The translations under genes were made by a program, and so were the position numbers. DNA of 64,000 bases, from NCBI RefSeq assembly GCF_963583255.1, contig NC_084803.1:11940122-12004121 (forward strand). The letters are read 5' to 3'. The notes below the pieces were generated by a model. It was given only the letters and a program-made list of their open reading frames with translations, was not told the origin of the DNA and made no database searches. The DNA is from Pyrus communis. Taxonomy: Eukaryota; Streptophyta; Magnoliopsida; Rosales; Rosaceae. Below are positions 27,577 through 40,300 of the stretch, piece by piece (positions within the stretch are counted from its first letter, which is position 1; every line of letters begins with the position of its first letter).

Positions 27577-28068
27577 GAGTAAACTTTCGATTTTCCCCTG
27601 AATTATCACCTAACTTTTGATTTCCCCCTTAACTTTTTAATTGGAAAATTAAGGACTTAAACTAATTTTTTTGGCCGATTTGCCCCTGCTGTTAATTTTT
27701 CGTTCATTCCATCTAAATTTCTGTTAAATAGAAGCATATGCACAACATGTGTGGGTAGTTGGTCGCTTCATCATTTAAAATAATAGAAAACCTTGGATTT
27801 CTAAAATACAAACCTATGCAAATATGTGTGATTCTATAGCTTTTGTGTATGAAGGTCTAGTGAAGTGACGCTTTTGTTCACAAAGGAGAGTTACGTGGTT
27901 TGTGCATGATAAAAGTTCACGATAATTTGGATAAAATCTATAAAAAACTAACGGTTAAGAGGAAATTAGACAAAAAAATTAGTTTAAATCCTTAAATTTT
28001 CAATTAAAAAGTTCAGGGGAAAATCGAAAGTTCAATGATAGTTCAGAAGGCAAATTAGCAGTTTACTC
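27577..28068. mobile_element. Mutator-like MITE, copy A
   Basis: A 492 bp element begins GAGTAAACTTTCGATTTTCC and ends with the inverse (GAAAATCGAAAG ... GTTTACTC). A perfect 10 bp duplication, AAAAAATAAA, flanks it (27567-27576 and 28069-28078). Each end carries AACTTTTTAATTG and TTAAACTAATTTTTTT in inverted orientation. No coding. The element at 47041-47537 is a clear family member. Confidence 0.8.
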
Positions 28069-28078
28069 AAAAAATAAA

Positions 28079-28891
28079 TAATAATTTAAGCTCAAGGGAT
28101 AGGCTGCCGACAGAGAGAGATCTTGCCAACCAAAGACCCATCGATGTCATGACCGAGCTGAGGACGTCATCCATTGTCGAGAAACTGCCATTTTTTCTTT
28201 CGTAGATTGGCTAATCTGTGTACCATCCAAAAAAGAAAATCATTTTTTTCAGACCAATTTCTGATAAATCGGTTAATTGGCCGTTATCAACGGTCTTCCT
28301 TTATTTCTGTCAGACCGAAAATGATCATTTCATTGTCCCATGAAAGCAATATATAATTATAAATAATTATTATTATTAAAAAGGTTAATGAAAAAATTAA
28401 GGAATGTGACCCAAAAATAAAGCACTTGACGGTCTGGGTCCAGCTCAGCAGATTCTATCAACTCCTGGAGGGCTGACTCGTCATTTGCTCACCTTGACTT
28501 GATGACTCTACCTCCCACCGCACACCCTCCTCTTCCAACGGCCACGATCTCCAAACCCACCAAATCCGCGCTTATTTCCCCAAAACACCCTCAGTAACGT
28601 TATAAAAACCAGTCGTTACCCGCGTCAACGTCGTTGTGAAAGGTGAAAGGTGAAAGCGCAAGGACCTTGTCACAAAAGTTCTCTCTCCCATCAGCTTAGT
28701 GGCCGAGTGAGTTCGAAAAATGTCCTGAAGTGGCTTCAGAAAAGCGAGAGCGAGAGAGGAGAGAGAGAGACTTCTTTTTCTTCTACCTTTCTTGCTGTTA
28801 TTGTTCTTGTTCTATTGCACTGCGAGCTTCTGTCAAGCGTGCTCATACATGCTGAGTCGCTGAGTCGAATCGTTCACCGAGTTATTGAAAA
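28079..28891 (+). promoter_or_regulatory. Upstream region and leader of the IST1-like gene
   Basis: The sequence becomes pyrimidine-rich after 28500 and GAGA-rich at 28740-28770, typical of a transcribed leader. The start codon of the next gene is the ATG at 28892. No canonical TATA box is convincing. Other open frames in this stretch are not supported. Confidence 0.4.
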
Positions 28892-31800
28892 ATGTTGGAC
28901 GGGCTGCTGGGCCGTGGATTTGCCTCCAAATGGTTTGCGTTTGCCCTCAGATCTCTCTCCGTATATAGTTGCATGATTTGCATCTACCTCTGTATGTATA
29001 TCAGAATAGAAATATGTATGTGCTTATATATATATTCTGCATGTTTTGATTTGCAGCAAATCGCTGATTAAATCGACGAAGACTCGGATCGATGTGATAC
29101 GGAGGAAGAGGAACGCAACGCAGAAGTTTCTGAAGAAGGATATCGCTGATCTGCTCACCAATGGCCTTGATATCAATGCTTTCGGAAGGGTGAGATTGAT
29201 TGATTACTCTGCTCTTCGATTTTGATTCTTTAATTTCATTTTTTGGGTGCAATTTTGAATTTTCTGTAATCTGTTTGGTCGCCGAGAAAATTTGTTTTTC
29301 TGCCTTTTTGTATTTTACGATATTTGCTCTTTGAAAAGGATAAGAATCGTTGGATTAAATTAAATAAAATGTGCAAGGTTTTTAATTAATCGGAAATCAG
29401 ACAAAATATGTTGGTGATGTGGACTAAGTTTTGTTTTGCCTACTTGTGCACCTAAAGCAAGAGCATGCTATATTTGGTAAATGCAGGCTGATGGACTCAC
29501 AGCGGAGTTGATCCTTTCTTCGTGTTATGACTTCGTTGAGCGATGCTGTGATTTGGTGCTCAAGAATCTTTCAGTTATGCAGAAAGAAAGGTACATTCTT
29601 GAGTTGTCGTGGGAATTTAGAGATTCTTTGCTGCCAAAACCGATCACTCAATTTTCTTTACCTATTTAGTGTGCAACCGCTCTTTTGATATTGGATTGGA
29701 ACACTTTATACCAATTTTATGCTATTTTAATATGTTTCTTCTCTACATGTTATGGTCAATTTTGTGAATTATTGTGTTATATGATATGTACATTTGTATA
29801 ATTTGTGGCTGATTGTGTTAGAAGTCGCAAAAATGGGTGTAGATTTAGTTGACATTTTCTCGTTAAGTGGCTTGATAAGATACGGTTACCCCTGTTGATG
29901 AGAAAGGAGACATCAAGTGAGGTAATTTGTTTCGACTAGGGGAAATACCTGTTGGGAAAATATTGGTTTCAGTAAAAATGCGTAAAGAAGTGTGGACATA
30001 TTGTCACGTGATTGCAATTCTCATAAACACAACTTGTCTATGGTTCTGCCCCAGATATTTTCAGCTGATTCTATGTCATTGCTCCATTTTGTCTGTTAAT
30101 CTGATGTTATTTCTCTAATATTATGCACATTAGGAAATAATCCGAACAATTTGTTCAGTTTCCTGCTAAAGGAAATGACAGTCCTGTAGTGAAACTCAAG
30201 ATAACGTTCCCTTTGCTATGCTATTTTCTCTGTAGTGATTGCCCTGAGGAATGTAAGGAACCTGTGTCATCGCTGATGATTGCTGCTGCAAGGTTCTCTG
30301 ATTTACCAGAATTGCGTGACCTTAGGCAACTTTTTCAAGAGAGATACGCGAATTCTCTGGAGTATTTTGTGAATCAAAAGGTAATTCTTTATCGACATGC
30401 TCATATAGAACTTTATGCATCCGTAACTGCTTTAAGCTAACCTACTGCATTATTAATTGATAGTTTGTTGAGAACATAGCTTCAAAGCCTCCTACACTGG
30501 AGAAGAAGGTTCAGTTATTGAAAGACATAGCAGTAGAGTTCTCAATAAATTGGGACTCCAAGGCCTTTGAACAGAGGATGGCAAAACCTCCTCCTGCGTT
30601 TACACAGGTATGTCCTACTCTGTTGTTGCCATAACACCTATATCAGATAGAATGAGGAATTCATGGTCAAAAGCATTGCTCTCTCAAATTAAACGTCACT
30701 TGTGGACTGGACCTTGCAGGACAAGCCAAAAACTTACGGGCCTTCCCATGTTAGTGACGATAAAAGCAAATTGTCTACTGGGAAATCTGCAGTCCCAAAA
30801 GAACATAATCTTTTACCCACAGAAAGGAGATTTGATCTTAATGATGCTCAGAAATTACACAAGGAGAAGCTCGGTACTGTATTGAAAAAAGATGATCACG
30901 TTCCTCAAACGAGGCATAGACCCTTTGGGATAGAACATAAGTCTCTCGGTGCCAGGGAAGATACTGTCATGGAAAAAGATGGCCATGGAATTTTGTTCCG
31001 GGAAAGGCAAGAATTGGCTTCTCACAAATATGAAGCTTGGAATAGAAGGGAGGATGCTCCCCCAAAGTCAGTTAGATCAGACAGTTCATCTCAAGGAAAA
31101 GGACAGGAAAGGCATCACGAGAGGGGGAACAATGTTCCTAAAAGAGACTTCCATGAAGCTTTACCTCGTGTACAGCCAAGTGTTGCTGGACCTCATGTGA
31201 AAAGCAACGGTCAAGGCTTATTTGCTGGTGACAATTATGGTGGCAAACAAAATGACTCAAAATTAGGAATTAAAGAAGAAGAGACACCTAAGTTGAAGCC
31301 CCCCTACAATTATGGGGTCCCTCCTCCGTATGTGAAACCAAATGCCAAAGCAAAAGATAGAAAACATGAAGTCAAGGATGGTTCTGGCAGCAAGAGCATC
31401 ACTAAGGATCCTGTAGCGTATAACATAGCCTTTGTTGACAATATACTCAGAGGGGTAAGCGTAGGATCTGATGATGAGGATGAGAAGCCTGCTGCTACAA
31501 AAGTTAATAGTCATGATCATGAGAAGGATCGTGCTCATCGGGATGATGCATCTAGCAACCACATACCAAAACCAAGATCTTCTAGGAGGAGACACTCAAG
31601 ATCACGGTCCTCTCACAATGATGCTGGAAACAGTGAAGATACAGAAGTTGCAATCAGAAAAACAAGAAGCAGGAGAACGGATGAGTCACGACGAGGTCTA
31701 CAACTGTTGTTTGATGACGAGCACTATAAGAAGGATGAAGAAGAGAGGAGAATGGACGAGCTTCTGATTCATTACAGTAAAAAGCCATCTAACTTGGACT

Positions 31801-32087
31801 CAGAATTGTCAAGAAGAAAGCCGAGAAGTCATCACGCACAGCATGCAGGCACTGGTGTTGGTGAATCCCCAAGACACGCAAGCAGAGATGAGTCGGAAAT
31901 GGTTCCAACAGCAGTAAGATCAGTTTCCCTTCCTCATGAACATAGCGGTCCATCAGAGGCACCCAAAGTATTTGCTCGTGCGGCTTCGTTTCAACCCTAC
32001 AGGTCCAATCCAGCTAAGCATGTGCATCCCAAGCTCCCAGACTACGAAGATTTGGCCGCCCAATTTGCAGCCCTAAGAGGAATGTAA
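28892..32087 (+). CDS. IST1-like protein (ESCRT-III-associated)
   Basis: IST1 proteins bind ESCRT-III and regulate the Vps4 ATPase in multivesicular-body sorting. Six exons: 28892-28932, 29057-29189, 29487-29590, 30236-30380, 30464-30607 and 30720-32087, 644 residues in one frame. The IST1 helical domain occupies about residues 12-190: KSLIKSTKTRIDVIRRKRNA, then KFLKKDIADLL, CYDFVERCCDLV, CPEECKEPVSSLMIAAARF and ASKPPTLEKKVQLL. The remaining 450 residues, one exon, are charged and apparently disordered, with SR-like RRRHSRSRSS. The extreme C-terminus, DYEDLAAQFAALRGM, resembles the MIT-interacting motif at the end of animal and yeast IST1, which docks Vps4. The tiny first exon MLDGLLGRGFASK is typical of plant members. 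No lesion. Confidence 0.93.
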
Positions 32088-32660
32088 AGGGTAAAAGCAA
32101 GAATCTTAACTGTATGAGCTCGATGGCGACCATTGTTTCCGGTAGTTGAGTGGCACAGTGGCTTCCGACGGTTGGTCTTTTTTACCTCACACTGCGTCTA
32201 ATAAATCATATATTACCGAAATTTCAAATCATTGGAGTCATCATTGTAGAATTTGTTATAATGTCTTGAGTTTCAATGGATAATTGAGTTTGAGAATTGA
32301 GAATGCTTCTTGTTGAGTGGTGTTCATCATAAATAACGGCTACACACTTTCGGAAATTTTGTCTTCAATCAAGGATAGAGAGGTAAATTTGTGGTTTAGT
32401 GTCAGTGCCAAATGACTAATTTGGCCTTGATTGTCAGAATGGAAAGCCTTTACATTCCCCAGGACCATTTGCCCTTCCACATTCCCCAGGACCATTCGCC
32501 CCTCTACGTTCCCTTCCCTTGTCATAGGTAACGTACTGTTTCCCGCCAAAATAATAAATCTGCTCGGTGCTCAGCCTCCAATATAACACCAGGACACTCT
32601 TCTCGTCCCTCAGTCCACCACAGTCTAGAGAGAGAAAGTGGGGGGGGGGGGGGGAAAGAA
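32088..32660 (+). other. 3' region of IST1-like gene and leader of the next gene
   Basis: Contains an imperfect 27 bp direct repeat (CATTCCCCAGGACCATT at about 32454 and 32482), and a run of 13-14 G at 32641-32654 just before the next start codon. No coding feature supported. Confidence 0.45.
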
Positions 32661-33562
32661 ATGAAGGGCACGTCGAAGGTGATAATGGGGGACACACTGG
32701 TGATGGTGGTGACCCTCACCATAGTCTTAGGCTTGATCTTGGTGCTGCTGGCCGAGCTCTACTGCTCACTCCTCCTCCGCCGACGCCAGCACAAAACCAA
32801 CAGCTACGCCAACATCGTCGCTGACTCTGCAGCCGCTCCTCATCTGCCCTCAGCACAGCAGTCTCAAGACCACCTAACCGGCCCTTCTCTCGGCAGCTTC
32901 TTAGGCATTCTTTGCGCTCCGACAAGCTTCCTTTCCCTACCGGTTTCTTCCAGTGAAGAATACTGTGCGGTTACGAAGAAGCAGCACTCTCAGCCTCCTC
33001 CAAGTTTTCGACATCCCGGTCCAAAACCAAGAAATGTTAACAAACACATCTCCCTGCCATATAGGGATAATTATGTCAATCCGCTCCCCCATCAATTTCT
33101 TTTGTAACTTCCCCGCAACCAACCCCAGATGACAAAATTAGTCCCAGTCACGGTGCTAATTATAACGAAAAAGCTGGTGGCGGCAGCAGCGGTTGCGGGG
33201 GTGGAGCTGCAGAGCATTTTGTGTACATTTCCAGCCCCATTTACGACAACGAAACGATCGGCAGGGCAAGCGGAACAAACACTCCTTTCCAAACGCCGGA
33301 CATGTCGCCATCAAGGATGGAAATGGGGGGTTCTTCTTCTTCAAGCTCCGGGGACGAAGAGGTTGCGCAACCAACCCCCTCAGGTCCGTCAAACCCAATT
33401 ACCACGCCTCCTTTGACTCCGTTGAAGAAGCACCCTGCGGAGGCTTGCTCTGTTTCTCTCAGGGATGCAAGGTCTCTAGGCACTTCGGGTAGTGATTCCA
33501 ATAGTAACAATGGCCACTCTTCCTCCTCCTCTGGTTCTCCTTCCACTTCTCCTTCATGGTGA
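32661..33562 (+). CDS. Single-pass membrane protein with Ser-rich tail; frame broken once
   Basis: The first part (32661-33107) starts MKGTSKVIMGDTLV, has one transmembrane helix (about residues 8-32, VTLTIVLGLILVLLAELYC) and a following basic stretch LLLRRRQHKT. The second part (to 33562) lies in the next frame: FVYISSPIYDNET, then TPFQTPDMSPSRME, then TPPLTPLKKHPAEACSVSLR, DARSLGTSGSDSN and a Ser-run ending GSPSTSPSW. I recall plant proteins that join exactly these two parts in one frame. Here a C5 run at 33086-33090 is the likely point of the shift; one more C would unite the frames. It is either a real frameshift or a homopolymer sequencing error. Function unknown. Confidence 0.7.
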
Positions 33563-35423
33563 TTAATTAGAGCTTTTGTATTTCTTCGTTTTTTCAATTT
33601 TTTTTTTTAAATTTTAGTTATATTCTTTTTTTCGTAGCAAATGCGAATTAGGTAGGTTGGTTAATGTATTATATTTGTATCTGGTTTTGTGCATCCAAGT
33701 TCAACTCTCTCTTTGTAATTCTCCTCGTAGTTTAGGATATTATCTTGTCACAAATGGGTTTTTTGTGATCTACAGTGGGAAAGAATGACTTTCCTAAAAC
33801 GGTGCCAATGTTTTGATAGAGTTGCCCTACTGGAGCAATTCTCATATTGACCAGGTTCACATGGGTTAGGTATGATCAAATGCATAGATCTATTTTTGAT
33901 AGAGTTGCCCTGTTAGGGCAATTCTCTAGAGGCCTCATTTTTGAGATGTACAAATGACGTGGCCGATATTCTTACGTAAGTTATTCTTCTGTATTGAGAC
34001 ACTTACATGCATCATTCGAACGTTACTTTTGCATCCCTAACTAATAATACAATGCTTTTTGCAACATTAATAACACATGGCACTATGTTACTAGCTTCAA
34101 ATGTCTCTGTGACATTTTGAGGGTTGTTTTCATCACGGCGGAATATCAAACTAATCACTCAATATTAAGTGCGACAAATGAAATGAGTGATAATTTGTGA
34201 TTGACATAAGACACCGTCACAGTAATATCCATGATGGTAAGTTTTTGGTAAATGGGAAGACGGTGCTCCGATCAGCATTTCACTGCATGCGTTGGCCATG
34301 GCTCGTCCATCCAAGCCATGCCATGCTTCTCTCTCTTTTCCTTCCCTCCCAAACTGCAGAAGCAGAGAGCCAGAAGTACTTTTCTTGTTTTCACCTGCTT
34401 TTGTACTAGTTTATGGAGAAGCGGTTTCATTTCATTTTTCTACATATTACACGTTTATTTTCCGTTCGGGATCGTGAGAAATTGGATGAGTGTGCACGTG
34501 AACGGGAAATGGTGGACTAACAAAAATTCAACAAATAAACAAAAGATACAAATTTAAAAATAAAAAAAAATAAAAGAAAAGTCTGTTTTTTAGGGACATC
34601 GATTTGAGATAAACAATCCAACTGAAACCTGCTGGAGGTTTTTGTCCACTTCGGTAAGAATGAGAGAGTGTGTGTATTTGGTTATTTTATCACGTGACCA
34701 ATCATGTAACGAGAGAGATGTGTAGAGCGAAATAGTAGAACGGTTACAACCAATAATATCTTTCCGTTGTGCACTGGTGAACAAGCTAACAAGAGGAACT
34801 TCCCCATCCCCGTCGTAGTGTACCTCTCTCTCCTCCGCAAGAAAGAAAAACATACTGCAATCAAGTTTTTGGACAATTGTTCCGACACCACTCTTCATGT
34901 GTTGATGAGAGTGTTAGGAACAACTGCCCCACTACTCGAGCGCACATGAGTATATCTCATGGGACGGGGATATATAGGTAGGTTATTTTTCAACCTTTGC
35001 GGGCAAAACTTTATTGATCTTTCAAGCTACACCAAGAAAGCGTAGATTGTTTTACTCACTGCCATGACACGTTTTTATGAGTGAAATTTTGCTTCTCATT
35101 ATAATTATGTTCCACAATCACTCTTTAACATCAATTAACATAATGAAATAATTCTTATAATTTGTACAACATAAACTAAGGAAATTCATATCTTGTAGCA
35201 GGTCGGCAGAGCTTGCAGATGGATATTCATTTCTGATACAGCCGCAGTTTTAGTTAGTTTCTCCATCTTGTTGAACCATGTCCTTGAAATTGTTCACAAT
35301 CCTGTTAAAAGAAGTTTAGTAGCTTTGTAATCGTCGAATTTAACAGAAAATAAGACACGGTGACCAAAATTGATAACGAGGCAAGATACAGCGAAAGAAA
35401 ATGCATACCGAAATCATCAAGAC
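33563..35423. other. Intergenic, no gene recognised
   Basis: Holds the 3' regions of the two flanking genes. A 30 bp phrase GATAGAGTTGCCCT(A/G)TT-type followed by GCAATTCTC occurs twice (33817 and 33895). Open frames at 34197-34557 and 34590-34898 lack any resemblance or codon bias. Confidence 0.4.
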
Positions 35424-37339
35424 TCAAGAGCAACAGAACATTCTCCTGCTGTTTTGCGGTGATCTGCTATGCAATTTTATCCCACTTTGACGAGAAGGGC
35501 TAGCTTTGGCCAGTTTTTTTGCTGCAAAAAAGACTTGTTTTCATAAGCGTTTTTCAAGAATATTTGCTGATGGACTGATGGAATGGGATCATACAACTCG
35601 AATACTGCCCAAATATTTCAGATCAAGCGGAAAACTTGGAATACATATTATTCCAAACATTATATAGGGTGGGAGACATGGGCGTAGCCACATTAGTCAA
35701 TTAGAGGAGATATGCTCCCTCTATACACCCAAGTTTGAATCCTCTTCCCCGCAATTTAGATTAGTTTAAAGTAGAATATCACTGGTATCAGAAAAGAAAA
35801 ACATTATGAAAGGCTGATAAGTATGTACCTATTTCATAGAAGAGCTCATTTACATTCTGTGCAGTTTTTGCAGATGTTTCAATGAAAACCAAACCATTTT
35901 CCTTGGCATATTGCTCACCTTCCTGCAGCCAAAAATAAATTTCATGAGAGAAACTTGAAGAATCAATAAATTACATGTACGAAATGTGTCCTGGTGAAGA
36001 GTGAATACCTCAGACCCTACTTTTCTCTTATCTTCCAAATCAGCCTTGTTACCAGCCAAGAACATTATTAAGGTTGGATTTGCTGATATGAAAAATATTG
36101 AACAAATTTCAGTTATCTTGAACAAATATCAAACTTCATTCGAATTGATGCGAAAACTAATTGAAAATGAAACTTTTAAGTACAAAAACTGGCATGCTTC
36201 CACCTTGTCGTTGCACTTCTAGAACCCATTTTTTCGCCCGAAGGAATGAATCCTGCAGCAAAACACACCACATATTGAACATAAGAAATATCATTAGTAA
36301 AGCGTTATTCAATCATTCGACAAATAACAATCCAATCCAATCCTAGGTGCCAAGCGAGCCATAAAAGTATTATCCGAAGTTCTAGAGGTTGAAGCTTCTT
36401 AATAGAAATCTTTCTGTTGCCAATCAGTGAGCATATTAAGCTGCTGCAGCCATTTTGGATTATCAACAAATGTTCAAGGCATTATGTGACAAACATGAAC
36501 ATGAGAAGACCTAGCAACAAACGTAACGATAGAAACCGTTCTGGACCAGTCTCCATACCATGCTTGTGATATCGTACACCACAACAGCTGCAGCAGCACC
36601 GCGGTAGTACATTGGAGCCAGGCTGTGGTACCGTTCCTGGCCGGCGGTGTCCCATATATCGAATTTGATAGTAGCTTCATTTAGTGACAGAACCTGAGTG
36701 AAGAAAGCTGCTCCAATTGTTGACTCCTGCAATTTATACACTACTCATATTAATTAAAAGCCATGAACAAATATTCTAGCATTCTACATTTTGTACAAAG
36801 AAATTAAAATTTGATCCAAAGTGAAACCTGGTACTCCAAAAATTTTCCAGTCACAAATCTCAATACCAAACTTGTTTTCCCAGTTCCCATGTCCCCAAGA
36901 AGTACCTGGAAGCAATCATAATAACGAAGTTAACCAATTTACAAAAATTTCAATGCGAAATTATATTTATTGATAAAATGTGACAATTTTAACAATCTAA
37001 CAGCTAAGTGAATAGAAAAAGCATTTGACTCCTTCATATATATATATATATATATATAAAACACTGCTCGTTGAGTTAATTGCAATCTGCGAGAATCCTA
37101 ATTCAGGAACCATCGCTATAATCAAGCCTAAAAGTCATATCATATATCATCGTGGATGGTGCTCATCAAGTTAATCAAAATCATATCAAAACTCAATTAA
37201 CCTCGCAAAATAGTAATTAGCAATAACTCAATAGATCATGCATACAACGAATTAAGCGAATGAAAGAAAAAAGTAAAAATAAAAAGGAAGACATACCCAC
37301 CAGCTTGGCTTGTATATTCTTATTGCCAGGTCTCGCCAT
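35424..37339 (-). CDS. Rab5-type small GTPase, RABF2-like
   Basis: Rab5/RABF2 GTPases control endosome fusion and vacuolar sorting. Seven exons on the minus strand: 37339-37301, 36905-36828, 36726-36559, 36252-36204, 36082-36009, 35922-35829 and 35521-35424, giving 199 residues. Motifs: P-loop GDMGTGKTS (17-25), switch I ESTIGAAF with Thr42, WDTAGQE (64-70, Gln69), NKAD (123-126) and ETSAK (151-155). The C-terminus RRMFCCS provides two cysteines for geranylgeranylation. [15 protein letters not shown] is the Rab5 signature. The [14 protein letters not shown] and [10 protein letters not shown] blocks put it in a RABF2-like group distinct from Arabidopsis ARA7/RHA1 as I recall them, so no symbol is given. 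All splice junctions keep frame. The 3' UTR may contain a further intron. Confidence 0.93.
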
Positions 37340-37344
37340 GGATC

Positions 37345-40300
37345 TTTCTCGATTAAAATTACTTCCAACTTTTTTCTCGAAAATTCACAGAAATTCAGGA
37401 ACAACAGAGACAAGATTTCTTCGTTTGAAAGTGATAACTTAGCAAGGGCACTTATGAGCCCCCACAGAGAGAAGAAAACCAAAAGATCAAACTGACTGGT
37501 AGTTTGTTCCTTGACTGGTAGTTGTTTTCTAGCTGCCTTTTTTTTTTCATTTTCTTTTTTTGTATTTTTGTCTGTTAATTATTTTTTTTTTCTTTTCCAT
37601 TTTTATTTAGCTTGTTACTTTCAATGCATAGTGGATCCGGTCAGATGAAGAAGGAACACTCGGGCATCATTGACATTTTATTTTTCTGAACTTATCCAAT
37701 TTTTCTTACCCCGTATGACATGCCGTGCGTTCATACACCGATAATCGCATTTAGGTCTGTTTTTACGATTTAGATCTGTTAATAACTACTTCGTTTTTTA
37801 AGATAAATAATTTCTTTTTTTTTTGGTCAAAGAAATAACTTTTTTTTTTTGTCGAAAAAATAACTTTTGTTTTTAGTTTTTACTTTTTGTGTTTGCCATA
37901 TGTGTAAGCTATATTAAAGTGAAAATGTAAAAACAAATTAAATGGTTAGCAAATGGATCTTTCGATCATTGGATTCTCACATATAAACCCGAAATCAAAT
38001 AATCAATTCTTTTATATATATGTATGCAAACATTATTAAGGGAAAACTCGAATGAGAAGTAATGTTCTCTTAACCATTTGAACTGCAAGTCACTAAAAAA
38101 AGTCTCAATTTTTTAAAAGAGCTAGTATTATTAAAGGATAACCAATTAGTAAGTCATTTTATTGCCAATTTAGAGTGCAGTAGGCGAGAAAATCCGTTAT
38201 GAAACTGGTGGTACATTTACTTGTGTCTATTTTGTTGAGTGTGTTTAGATGTACAAAGACATATTCACAGTTCAAGATAGATTTACGATAAGTGATATAG
38301 ACATAAATGGATACATCCCAAGGTAGATTAATCAAACCAAAGTACAATTCTTGGAGCTTAAATTAAGTTCAGATGAGTAATGAGCAATAGATAAAAGAAG
38401 AATCGTAACAAGCCAGCCGACTTGCATTGTTGAATTTAATATATATATATATATATATATATGCCATCTTGATAACTTAAAAAGGTCATCGCTATCATCG
38501 AACGAAAACGAAACTTGAAGGGATTGGATTGGGGAAGGTGTTAGGCACCACGCCAAAAGAAAATAAAAAAACTAAAAAAGGTTGGTGGGGTATCATTTCA
38601 TACATATTCCTACAAGGATATAATTTATAAAGATAAGATAACATAATACAAGGATATATATAACCGTGTAATTCAAGTTGAAATTGCTGTAGTATGAGAC
38701 AGCGCATGCATAGCCTGGTATGTTTGTGTTTGATTTCAAAGATGTATTTGAAATTAACATTACGTACATAGAAAAATGGTTTCTTCTAAGAAGAAATAAA
38801 TTGTATGAACATTCATCGTCTTGCAGAACCAAACTATTACTTACAAGCATTCTTTGCTTTAAAAACTATACCACATTTTTATTTTGTCTACTTTGTAATT
38901 GATGGTTAATTCCAGAGTCTTGGTTCTTTCTGACTGTCTTGCGCGGGTTTAGAGAATAAGATTATTTTGGTAGACTAATGAACAAGCCTTATGAGTAGTT
39001 CGACTTGCCTAATCCATTATCATCGTTTCTTTTAAAAACAAAAAGAAAAAAAAAATTTGCCAATTTCATTAGCTTGTGAAAATCAAACAAGCTCGCAACA
39101 AACAAATTGCCAATTTCAATTTCTACACATTAAAAACGATGCAATAGTCGTGTAATTTGTATGGATGAGGAAGTTAACCTAGCTAATTCGGAAACAACAA
39201 GAACACATATCAAGTAGTCATGAACAACCCATATCTTCAATATGGGCTCAAATCATGCATGGCTAAGACAATATATATAAACAGGACATTTAAAGGAAGA
39301 GATTTTCATTTTTTATCAAAAATGGGAATTAATTGTAGGACCACTTCATATCGAACTTCAATTATCCGAACTGTCTACTTTGTAAGTCTCAATATTATAG
39401 ATCATCTTTGCAAAAAATCAATTCAATCCGAAACTATTTGCTTTTTAATTATCACGATAAAATTTCAATGTTTTCTTTAGACCAAAGTATTCGTCAATTT
39501 TTTTGAACTCAATTAAATGCCTCAAATATTTTTGATTTGGCTAATATTTTGCAAGGTGATTTATGAAGAGCAACTTGAAAAATAGACAGTTTAGATCGTT
39601 AAAATTTGATGTCGTCGGAAGATGACAATAAAAGCTCTTGCTCTTTAGCAACAATGGGAGATGCCAAATCTTTTTTACTTAGGGTAGGGAGAGCACAAAT
39701 ACGGACCATGCATGATCTGGTGTAAAATAGCAAATTAATCAGAATGTATACTACGTGTACAATCAGCCACATACATTGCGTATACTTAATAATCCCTCCC
39801 ACAGGGAAACCTCATCTTCATGCAACCACCAGCTATACCCACTCACCTTACCGACCTCAACATATCACCTTTTTTTTATCTTCAAGTCTCCTTCCAAATC
39901 AACTTTTTTTTTCCTAATGACAGAAGTCATGAATCGACAAGTTTGAAATAAGAAAGAGGAGGAGTTGAGATAAGATCAATTATTTTCCCCATAACTAAAT
40001 TTAATCCTGAATTTTCAAGTACATTACAATTTACAAGGTAGGGAGGGTCATCTATGTTTTCTTTTTTATTACGCATGTGTTAGTACAATTAAGGGAAAAA
40101 AAATCAAAATAATTTTAGTCACTATGTATTAAGAAACATAAAAAAAATTCGAGAATCAAAATATTCTAATTCCCATTACAAACAAAAATAGTAAACATTT
40201 CATGATTTGCCTTTCACTTTTTCTTTTAAAACAGTATTGCCTTTCATACTGGTTAAATGTTATTATATGAGGAGTTTGAATAAGCTCAAAACTCTTAAGT

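Noticed and set aside
34197..34898. Several 60-100 codon frames on both strands
   Set aside because: No similarity, no splice context; intergenic.
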